From Oscillospiraceae bacterium (GTDB lineage Bacteria; Bacillota; Clostridia; Oscillospirales; Oscillospiraceae), in the NCBI GenBank assembly GCA_902783825.1, contig CACZSJ010000057.1:1-9605 (forward strand): 9,605 nucleotides of DNA, given 5' to 3'. A model generated the notes under the pieces. The model made no database searches, was not told the DNA's origin, and was given only the letters and a program-made list of their open reading frames with translations. Positions 1 through 5,685 of this stretch are shown here, in pieces. Position 1 is the stretch's first letter, and every line of letters begins with the position of its first letter. A program made the translations under genes and the position numbers.

Positions 1-85
1 CGCCATCGAGAACGGCCTCCGCTTCGCTATCCGTGAAGGCGGCCGTACCGTCGGCTCCGGTGTTGTTATCGGCATCAACGAGTAA
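1..85 (+). CDS. tuf: Elongation factor Tu, C-terminal end (partial)
   Basis: This is the last 27 codons of EF-Tu, the GTPase that brings aminoacyl-tRNA to the ribosome. The reading frame from base 2 ends in the stop TAA at 83-85. It contains the hallmark end of domain 3, RFAIREGGRTVGSGVV, followed by a short tail ending GINE. The 5' part lies outside the window. The gene is followed closely by a strong terminator, so it ends its transcription unit (probably the str operon, as is usual for tuf). Identification is firm because this stretch is nearly invariant in bacteria. Confidence 0.96.
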   Translation, partial: AIENGLRFAIREGGRTVGSGVVIGINE

Positions 86-98
86 TTTCCAAGCACGC

Positions 99-134
99 AA
101 AAGGTCGTGATCCATTGGGTCACGACCTTTTTTT
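99..134 (+). terminator. Intrinsic terminator after tuf
   Basis: The stem GGTCGTGA (103-110) pairs with TCACGACC (120-127). Three more pairs (one G-U) close on a 3-nt loop at 114-116. Seven T residues follow at 128-134, and four A residues precede the stem. It lies 14 bases after the tuf stop, as expected for a Rho-independent terminator. Confidence 0.94.
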
Positions 135-191
135 GCCTGAAAATCCAGGGAAATCCGGATTGTGTATAATTTCTTAATTCTGAAAATCTTC

Positions 192-220
192 TTGTCATGT
201 CCTGGTGATTATGGTAAAAT
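192..220 (+). promoter_or_regulatory. Sigma-A promoter with extended -10 for the glycan operon
   Basis: The -35 TTGTCA (192-197) is separated by exactly 17 bases from the -10 TAAAAT (215-220). TGG directly before the -10 supplies the extended -10 TGn element. Transcription should start near 227, about 54 bases before the preferred start of the first gene. Seen directly; function is inferred from the consensus match and its position downstream of the tuf terminator. Confidence 0.8.
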
Positions 221-280
221 ACCTGCTGTATGTAGAGTGCATAAGTGCGCTCTTGGAAAAAAGACTGCGAAGGTGTACCT

Positions 281-1387
281 GTGATTAAGAAAAAGAATAC
301 AACAGAAGAAATGGATAAAAGCCCGGAGACGCTGGAGAAAGAGCGCAAGCGCCATAAGAGCCGGCGTAAACTCCGAGCCATCAACCGTGTGATCGACCGG
401 ATCTTCGGTTTCATACTGGCTACGGTGATCGTGGCGGGACTTGCGGCATTGGGTCTGTGGTTTGTGCTGATGAAGGGCCCGTCCACCACCCTGCGTGATA
501 CCTGGGCTATGACCATGCTGGAGACCAGGCGCTTCACCTGGACGCCGAACATTTTCCTGACGGTGGATGAGGTTTCCGAGATCCGCTCTCGCACCCGCCG
601 CCATGTCTCCGAAGAGTTCGATGCTTCTTTGGTGACCATTTCCACCCCTTCCGTGGATGAAGATGGCGCGCCCAAGCCGGATGCCTATGGCCTGTTGGAC
701 GAGGACGGCGACGGGATCGTGCTGCAGAACATCAAAGGCAACGGCTTCGTCGGCTATCTGATTACAATTCTGGATCCCCACCGGGTATTCGTAGGCATGC
801 CAGACAGCTACGGCGGCGCCGGCATGATACTGGATGATATGGTGGCCAAATATGATGCCCTGGGCGGTATCAACGCCGGCGGATTTGTGGACGAGGGCGG
901 CGGCGGCAGCGGCGGCCTTCCCGATGGCCTGACCATCATTGATGGGCATTACTGGAACGAAGGCTACGGCGGAGATAGCTTTGTGGGCTTTGACGACAAG
1001 GGAATTCTCCACGTGGGTTATTACAGTGCCAGTGACGCGGCGGCTCTGAATATTGTCAACGGCGTCAGCTTTTACCCGATCCTGATCATCAACGGGAAAA
1101 TCGTGGATGAGGAACTGCTGGTCAGTGGTGTCAATCCCCGAACGGCCATCGGCCAGCGGGCGGATGGCGCGGTGTTGATGCTGTGCATCGATGGCCGGCA
1201 GGTACATAGTATCGGCGGAACCTATTTGGATGCAGCCCAGGTGCTGTTGGACCATGGCGCAATCAACGCCTGCAATCTGGACGGCGGCTCCTCCTCGGTC
1301 ATGTATTTAAACGGAGGCTATGTGAACAGCCCCTCCTCTGCCAGCGGAATGTCCCGCTATCTGCCCAATGCCTTCCTGTTCAAGTGA
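281..1387 (+). CDS. Membrane-anchored phosphodiester glycosidase (NAGPA/DUF2233 family)
   Basis: Probable extracytoplasmic enzyme of the phosphodiester glycosidase family (Pfam NAGPA, PF09992). The animal relative removes GlcNAc from a sugar-phosphodiester; bacterial relatives are tied to surface polysaccharides. I prefer the GTG at 281 (368 aa) because GAAGGTG at 269-275 gives a Shine-Dalgarno 5 bases upstream. An in-frame GTG at 245 lacks a good site. Residues 1-40 are rich in Lys/Arg and should be cytoplasmic. One membrane segment spans about 41-64, so the rest faces outward. The family domain occupies about 165-368, with NAGGF (198-202), a glycine-rich loop (206-212), NPRTAIG (285-291) and NLDGGSSS (332-339). 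Residues 65-160 are a less recognisable linker. It is the first gene of a four-gene operon. The actual substrate is unknown. Confidence 0.9.
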   Translation: MIKKKNTTEEMDKSPETLEKERKRHKSRRKLRAINRVIDRIFGFILATVIVAGLAALGLWFVLMKGPSTTLRDTWAMTMLETRRFTWTPNIFLTVDEVSEIRSRTRRHVSEEFDASLVTISTPSVDEDGAPKPDAYGLLDEDGDGIVLQNIKGNGFVGYLITILDPHRVFVGMPDSYGGAGMILDDMVAKYDALGGINAGGFVDEGGGGSGGLPDGLTIIDGHYWNEGYGGDSFVGFDDKGILHVGYYSASDAAALNIVNGVSFYPILIINGKIVDEELLVSGVNPRTAIGQRADGAVLMLCIDGRQVHSIGGTYLDAAQVLLDHGAINACNLDGGSSSVMYLNGGYVNSPSSASGMSRYLPNAFLFK

Positions 1388-1403
1388 TTGTGAGGTCTGA
1401 AGA

Positions 1404-2573
1404 ATGGCAAGAAAGAAAAAACGTGGCGCGCTGGTTTATACACTGCTGCTGACGGTGTATACCCTGGCGCTGGTTGTGGCCGCCTGCTATGGGCTTACCT
1501 TGGTTTGGAACTATGCGGAAGCCTACGAGAAGGCGCGCCCCGACAACACCATGAACGCATATATGGACAACCTCAGACGGAATCTCTGGAACGATAGTGT
1601 GGAGCAGACCATTGAATCCATGCCCCATGAGGTTCAGTCTACGGAGGAATGCAAGGAGATCGTGAAGGTTATGCTGAGCGATGAGCTGAGCTATACCCGT
1701 CTGCCTGGCGGCGCAAACGGTGAGACGGAGGTTTCCTACGATCTGCTCTGCGGGGGCAAGCGTTTTGGCAAGGTTAGTCTGATTCGGGATCCCTCGGTGA
1801 AGGCAAAGAAATCCTCCATCAACATCCCTCTTTTAGGGGACGTGCTCTCCGAGCAGGCCGCCTGGATTGTGGAGCATGAGGAATTTGATTTTAACGGCCT
1901 GTACTCCACCGTGAAAGTAACCGTTCCGGAGACCTATGGCGTGAGCCTCAACGGCGTCAAGCTGGGGGAGGAGTACATCGTAGAGAGAGACATTCCCTAT
2001 GATGTATTGAAGGACTATTATGACCAATATCCCAACCTGCCCAGAAAGGTCACGTACCAGTATGACAACGCGTTTGGAGAACTGACGCCTGTGGTGCTGG
2101 ACGAGAGCGGCAAGGAAGCTGTGATTGATGCCAGCAAGGATGATTCCCAGTATATTCAGCCGGTGGACGAGGCGATCCTTGGCCGACTGACAGAATTTGC
2201 GATTCCCTTTGCGGATGCGTATCTGGCCTACAGCGCCGGCGTATCGGATCCCATGTACGCATACAGCAAGGTGGCGCCGTTCATCGAGCTGGGCGGCGAT
2301 CTGGATCTGCGTCTGAAACAGGCAATGGATGGAATGGGCAACTGGGGACATACCACCTCGTACCGCTTTGACTCGGGCAGCCTGAATCGGGCTACCGACG
2401 TAGGGGAGGGTCTCTACATCCTGGAAATCAGCGCCGTGACGACGACCACCTTCCCCAACCACGGAGTGGACGGCGTGGTCACCGACAACAACGGCCTAAC
2501 GGTCATCGTCCACGACACAGCGGGCGAAATTCGCGCTGTGGCGGTGACGCGCTATGATGCGGATGAGGCGTAA
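1404..2573 (+). CDS. Membrane-anchored extracytoplasmic protein of unknown function
   Basis: I do not recognise this 389-aa protein. A basic start (MARKKKR) is followed by one hydrophobic segment at about 9-36, so it should be a signal-anchored protein with most of its mass outside the cell. The exterior can be roughly divided into an alpha/beta segment (47-130), a beta-rich middle (about 150-235, including VPETYGVSLNG) and a C-terminal domain (255-389) ending in alternating strands. The middle and end remind me weakly of TcaA-like modules (a small beta domain followed by an NTF2-like domain), which is speculation. No catalytic motif is visible. The ATG has GAGGT 7 bases upstream. It sits 16 bases after the phosphodiester glycosidase and 3 bases before the glycosyltransferase, so co-transcription is very likely. 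A role in assembling or binding the same surface glycan is inferred from this context only. Confidence 0.85.
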   Translation: MARKKKRGALVYTLLLTVYTLALVVAACYGLTLVWNYAEAYEKARPDNTMNAYMDNLRRNLWNDSVEQTIESMPHEVQSTEECKEIVKVMLSDELSYTRLPGGANGETEVSYDLLCGGKRFGKVSLIRDPSVKAKKSSINIPLLGDVLSEQAAWIVEHEEFDFNGLYSTVKVTVPETYGVSLNGVKLGEEYIVERDIPYDVLKDYYDQYPNLPRKVTYQYDNAFGELTPVVLDESGKEAVIDASKDDSQYIQPVDEAILGRLTEFAIPFADAYLAYSAGVSDPMYAYSKVAPFIELGGDLDLRLKQAMDGMGNWGHTTSYRFDSGSLNRATDVGEGLYILEISAVTTTTFPNHGVDGVVTDNNGLTVIVHDTAGEIRAVAVTRYDADEA

Positions 2574-2576
2574 GAA

Positions 2577-3299
2577 ATGGAGCAGGCGAACACTTGTTTG
2601 AACCGCGTGGCCGTGGTTCTGCCATCTCTGGATCCAGACGAAAAGTTTGAGAAGGTTGTAGACGATCTGGTGGAGCGTGGCTTTGCGCACATTGTGATTG
2701 TAGACGACGGCAGCGACGAGGCCAATCAGCGATACTTTGCGCAGGCGGAAGCGTATCCCCAGTGCACGGTGCTGCATCATGAGGTCAACCGGGGAAAGGG
2801 CCGCGCTCTGAAAACGGCCTTTGCCCATGTGCTGCGCAACATGCCGGAGCTTGGCGGCGTGATCACCATCGACGGCGACGGGCAGCATCTTCTGGCGGAC
2901 ATCGTCGCCTGCGGCGAGCGGATGCTGACAGAGGGCGACAAGGTGGTTTTGGGCTGTCGGAATTTTGATATGCCCGGGATCCCGCCCCGCAGCGTAGCCG
3001 GGAACAAGCTGACCTCCCGGCTGTTTCGGATTATGTATGGGATCCGACTGTCTGACACGCAGACTGGCTTACGTGCGATTCCTCTGGCGTATCTGCCTTT
3101 CTTCGGCGACGTTGAGGGAGAGCGTTTTGAGTATGAGACCAACATGCTGCTGCAGATGAAGCACAGGGGCGTCGGGTTTGTGGAGCAGACCATTGAGACC
3201 GTGTACGATCCGGAGGATTACAGCTCACATTACAATGCGTGGAAGGACTCTTGGCGGATTTTCAAAATCATGCTGAAAGGCAAGTTCCGGCGGGGTTAA
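2577..3299 (+). CDS. Family-2 glycosyltransferase, polyprenol-phosphate sugar synthase type
   Basis: A 240-aa GT-A fold glycosyltransferase resembling dolichol/undecaprenol-phosphate mannose or glucose synthases. Such enzymes transfer a sugar from a nucleotide sugar to a lipid phosphate at the inner membrane face. The nucleotide-binding VDDGS is at 42-46, NRGKGRALKTAF at 71-82, the metal-binding DGDGQH at 99-104, and DTQTGLRA, typical of this subgroup, at 160-167. There is no C-terminal transmembrane pair, so this is the soluble or peripheral form; the membrane part is probably the next gene's GtrA protein. The ATG lies 3 bases after the previous stop, with GAGG (2565-2568) overlapping the end of the upstream gene as Shine-Dalgarno. 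The donor sugar cannot be read from sequence. Family call is secure, lipid-phosphate acceptor is inferred. Confidence 0.92.
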   Translation: MEQANTCLNRVAVVLPSLDPDEKFEKVVDDLVERGFAHIVIVDDGSDEANQRYFAQAEAYPQCTVLHHEVNRGKGRALKTAFAHVLRNMPELGGVITIDGDGQHLLADIVACGERMLTEGDKVVLGCRNFDMPGIPPRSVAGNKLTSRLFRIMYGIRLSDTQTGLRAIPLAYLPFFGDVEGERFEYETNMLLQMKHRGVGFVEQTIETVYDPEDYSSHYNAWKDSWRIFKIMLKGKFRRG

Positions 3300-3301
3300 G
3301 G

Positions 3302-3721
3302 ATGAAAAAATGTAGACAGCCCTTGTTATACACGGTCAGCGCTGTGGCTTCCTGGGCGCTGGACACAGGCCTGTTTTATTTGCTGCGCCTGTTTTTCGGC
3401 CCGGCGCTGGGCGGCCTTGCGGAGACGGTGTGCAATGTGGGAGCCCGCGCGGTATCGTCCTTCTTTAACTTTAACCTGAACAACCACATGGTGTTCCAAA
3501 ACAAAGGCGGCTATGGCAAGGCCATGCTGCGGTATTACTGTCTGGCGATTCCGCAGTTGGCGGCTTCAACGCTGCTGTTGACGCTGTTTGTGTACCTGTT
3601 TTCCGTTAGCTCGGCCCAGGGCTCCACGCTGGTGAAAATTGTGGTGGACGGATGCCTCTTTGTGGCCAGCTTCTTTATCCAGAAGTTCTGGGTGTTTCCC
3701 CAGCGGGAAGAAAATAAATAA
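3302..3721 (+). CDS. GtrA-family membrane protein (putative lipid-linked sugar flippase)
   Basis: A 139-aa integral membrane protein of the GtrA family (PF04138), usual length about 120-150. Four hydrophobic segments are visible at roughly 8-32, 38-56, 79-101 and 108-130. Family hallmarks are the aromatic/Asn-rich stretch SSFFNFNLNNHMVF (52-65) and the C-terminal FFIQKFWVF (124-132). Family members are thought to help translocate polyprenol-phosphate sugars, and commonly sit beside, or fused to, a family-2 glycosyltransferase like the one upstream. I start at the ATG at 3302, 2 bases after the upstream stop. An upstream in-frame start at 3239 would lie inside the glycosyltransferase and adds a non-family N-terminus. 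The stop merges into the operon terminator. Confidence 0.9.
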   Translation: MKKCRQPLLYTVSAVASWALDTGLFYLLRLFFGPALGGLAETVCNVGARAVSSFFNFNLNNHMVFQNKGGYGKAMLRYYCLAIPQLAASTLLLTLFVYLFSVSSAQGSTLVKIVVDGCLFVASFFIQKFWVFPQREENK

Positions 3722-3754
3722 AAAAGGTTCTGTCTATATGGACAGAACCTTTTT
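3721..3754. terminator. Bidirectional terminator between convergent units
   Basis: A perfect 14-bp stem (3721-3734 with 3741-3754) and a 6-nt loop. The core is GGTTCTGTC/GACAGAACC, flanked by five A on the left and five T on the right, so it can terminate both strands. It uses the last base of the gtrA-like stop on the plus strand and the last bases of the lipid kinase stop on the minus strand. Confidence 0.9.
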
Positions 3755-4655
3755 AGCTTTGCAATAGTAAAAAGCCCGGAATCGGACGGATCTCCACCTG
3801 TTGGCAGGCACTGGATTTTTCTCCATCCAAAGACCAGCACAGCTCCGGCGGATTCTCCGCCAGGATTTCCCGCCCCCGGGTCAGCACAATAAAAGGACTG
3901 CTGTAATCCTGGGAAAAAAGCCCGCGGACAATGGATTCTAAATCCATCAGCGTTTTGGGAGATTTGACCAGCAGCACCTCGAATAAGCCGTCGCAGGGGT
4001 CTACCAGCTTGGCTGGCAGCTCCAGCGTCCCAGCAAGCGAGGTGGAATTGCAGACTGCGCCGAAAATATAATCGTCCTCGTAGATAGCTCCGTCAATGGA
4101 CAGCTTGACGTGCTGGGGCTTAATCTTGGACAGGTCCTTGATCCCGTCCAAAACATAAGCAGTATGGCCAAGGACGTTTTTCAGGTTTTGGTCGGTGGTG
4201 TAAGAGAGCCAGGAGAAAGCGCCGAAAGCAGCCACATAGGAAAAATACTGCTCCCCGAACTGGCCGATATCGTAGCGTCTGCATTTGCCGTTGGCGGCCT
4301 GCCGGGCAGCGGTGAGAATGTCCGTGGACAGAGAACGGGAGAGGGCAAAGTCATTGGTGCTGCCGCAGGGGATATAGGAGAGAGGGGTGGAAATACCGGC
4401 GCTGGCAAGGCCCGTGACGGCCTCATTGACCGTACCGTCTCCGCCCGCGCAGCAGATCAGATCAAATTCACCGCCCAGATTCCGAGCAAAGTCTGTGGCT
4501 TCTCCCCGGCGCGCCGTTACCATCGTAGTAACCAGGTATCCTGCATCCATGAAAATCCGGATGATCTGTGGAATGTATCGCAGAATGGCTTTTTTCCCGG
4601 ATACCGGATTGATGATCAGCAGGAGATGTTTCTCCGGTTTCGCTTGTGTATCCAT
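3753..4655 (-). CDS. YegS/BmrU-type diacylglycerol (lipid) kinase
   Basis: A 300-aa lipid kinase of the diacylglycerol kinase catalytic family (DgkB, YegS, BmrU), which phosphorylates diacylglycerol or related lipids with ATP at the inner membrane face. Motifs: IINPVSGKK near the N-terminus (14-22), the nucleotide-binding GGDGTVNE (71-78), PCGSTNDFA (96-104), a DG pair at 222-223, and LDGE (276-279), whose Asp and Glu correspond to catalytic residues in the DgkB family. Length is normal. The ATG at 4655 has a good AAGGAG 5 bases upstream. It starts 15 bases after cdsA on the same strand, so the two are probably co-transcribed. That neighbour uses phosphatidate, the product of a diacylglycerol kinase, which supports diacylglycerol as substrate. 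Substrate choice within this family varies, so that remains inference. Confidence 0.93.
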   Translation of the reverse strand: MDTQAKPEKHLLLIINPVSGKKAILRYIPQIIRIFMDAGYLVTTMVTARRGEATDFARNLGGEFDLICCAGGDGTVNEAVTGLASAGISTPLSYIPCGSTNDFALSRSLSTDILTAARQAANGKCRRYDIGQFGEQYFSYVAAFGAFSWLSYTTDQNLKNVLGHTAYVLDGIKDLSKIKPQHVKLSIDGAIYEDDYIFGAVCNSTSLAGTLELPAKLVDPCDGLFEVLLVKSPKTLMDLESIVRGLFSQDYSSPFIVLTRGREILAENPPELCWSLDGEKSSACQQVEIRPIPGFLLLQS

Positions 4656-4670
4656 AGAAGCTCCTTATGC

Positions 4671-5468
4671 TCAGCCGCCGATCCCGGCGATATATAAACA
4701 AAGGTAAACGGTAGGGATGGAGAACAAAAGGCTGTCCGCCCGATCAAACATACCGCCATGACCAGGGATCAAATCACTGAAATCCTTGATGCCGATCATG
4801 CGCTTGACCAGCGATGCTGCCAGATCTCCCACCTGCCCCAGGGTAGAGGACAACAAGGCTGTGATCAGCATGACACCCATAGGAATCCGGGGGAAGACTG
4901 GCAACAGATACAAAATGAAGCCGGCAGCCAGGGATGCGAGGGCGCCGCACACGAAGCCTTCCACGGTTTTGTTGGGGCTGACAAGGGGAGCCAGCTTGTG
5001 CCGACCGAAGCGCATTCCGCCAAAAAGGGCAAAGCTGTCACAAACCCAGGTGGCGATGGCGGCAATGACCAGGGAAGGCAGCCAGCGGGGGCTGACGCTG
5101 ATGGCCATCAGCAGGCCGTAGAGAAAACAGGGATAGCATAGCCCGGCCAGGGTATACATGGCGCCGCTGCCGGAAACCTTCTTGTGGAGGATGCCGGAGA
5201 AGAGAGCCAGATAAATACCGCCGGCCATGCAGGCAATGTAGGAAATCACGCCGGTATGAAATAGGGTCAGCATCGCCTGGACGGCAATATACACATACAT
5301 GACCCAAGCGCAGCAGTAGACCTGCAGCTTTTCCAAGCCGCGGCTCAGCTCGTAGGCACAAAGAATTCCGGCCACGGCAAAAAACAGCACCCTGGTCACG
5401 TAAGATAAAAACACACAAATCAACGTGATCCCGATCAAAATCACGGCGGAAAGCACTCGTTTTTTCAA
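4671..5468 (-). CDS. cdsA: Phosphatidate cytidylyltransferase (CDP-diacylglycerol synthase)
   Basis: An integral membrane enzyme that makes CDP-diacylglycerol from phosphatidate and CTP, the entry point to phosphatidylglycerol and other phospholipids. The 265-aa length and many hydrophobic segments fit the family. Conserved features are Asp144 in WVCDSFALFGG, SPNKTVEG (164-171) and the C-terminal CdsA signature at 219-245, with SLVKR, KDFSDLIPGHGG and FDRAD. The start is a TTG at 5468, preceded by GAGGGG about 7 bases upstream; the resulting MKKRVLSAVILIG is a typical CdsA beginning. It is the first gene of the unit, with its own promoter and a 5' hairpin. In many Firmicutes cdsA lies after uppS and before dxr; here it pairs with a lipid kinase instead. 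Confidence 0.96.
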   Translation of the reverse strand: MKKRVLSAVILIGITLICVFLSYVTRVLFFAVAGILCAYELSRGLEKLQVYCCAWVMYVYIAVQAMLTLFHTGVISYIACMAGGIYLALFSGILHKKVSGSGAMYTLAGLCYPCFLYGLLMAISVSPRWLPSLVIAAIATWVCDSFALFGGMRFGRHKLAPLVSPNKTVEGFVCGALASLAAGFILYLLPVFPRIPMGVMLITALLSSTLGQVGDLAASLVKRMIGIKDFSDLIPGHGGMFDRADSLLFSIPTVYLCLYIAGIGG

Positions 5469-5498
5469 GCAAATGCCCCTCTCTCTTTCGGCCTTAGC

Positions 5499-5517
5499 CG
5501 GGATCTGGCGGATCCCG
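5499..5517 (-). other. Perfect hairpin at the 5' end of the cdsA transcript
   Basis: CGGGATC (5499-5505) and GATCCCG (5511-5517) form a 7-bp perfect inverted repeat around the 5-base loop TGGCG. It falls right where the predicted transcript from the cdsA promoter begins (near 5516). It could stabilise the mRNA 5' end or be a repressor operator. The structure is seen; the role is a guess. Confidence 0.55.
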
Positions 5518-5522
5518 TATTT

Positions 5523-5551
5523 AAGATAACATATTTTTCCGAAAGGCTCAA
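5523..5551 (-). promoter_or_regulatory. Sigma-A promoter for cdsA and the lipid kinase
   Basis: Read on the minus strand, the -35 TTGAGC (5551-5546), a 17-base spacer and the -10 TATCTT (5528-5523). TGT immediately before the -10 gives an extended TGn element. The predicted start near 5516 leaves a leader of about 48 bases before the TTG codon. Confidence 0.65.
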
Positions 5552-5627
5552 TATGCAGGGGCGAAATTTGTCGTCTTATTCTGACTTTTGACCCTTGTGG
5601 AGATCGGTAAATCTCACGTTTTGGATA

Positions 5628-5656
5628 TTGTGCCCGGAATCAAGCTGTGTTATGAT
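5628..5656 (+). promoter_or_regulatory. Sigma-A promoter with extended -10 for the HerA-like gene
   Basis: The -35 TTGTGC (5628-5633), exactly 17 bases, then the -10 TATGAT (5651-5656), preceded by TGT as an extended -10. Transcription should begin near 5663, about 23 bases before the GTG start. A weak inverted repeat, GAGAT (5600-5604) with ATCTC (5611-5615), lies just upstream and could be an operator. Confidence 0.75.
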
Positions 5657-5685
5657 GAACAAAAGCCATAAGAGGAGTGGAGTTT

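Noticed and set aside
165..170. TATAAT as a possible second promoter before the first operon
   Set aside because: The -10 is perfect but there is no acceptable -35 at 16-18 bases and no extended TGn; the promoter at 192-220 is better in every respect.
209..1255. Long open frame on the minus strand opposite the phosphodiester glycosidase
   Set aside because: It is fully antisense to a gene with clear family motifs, its product is rich in His, Gln and Arg with no recognisable domain, and it runs through the plus-strand promoter.
3239..3301. Earlier start for the GtrA-like gene, adding 21 residues
   Set aside because: It would overlap the glycosyltransferase by 61 bases and the added residues do not resemble a GtrA N-terminus; the ATG at 3302 fits family length.
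4110..4697. 195-codon plus-strand frame opposite the lipid kinase
   Set aside because: It is antisense to the kinase motifs, has no ribosome site of note and no recognisable domain.
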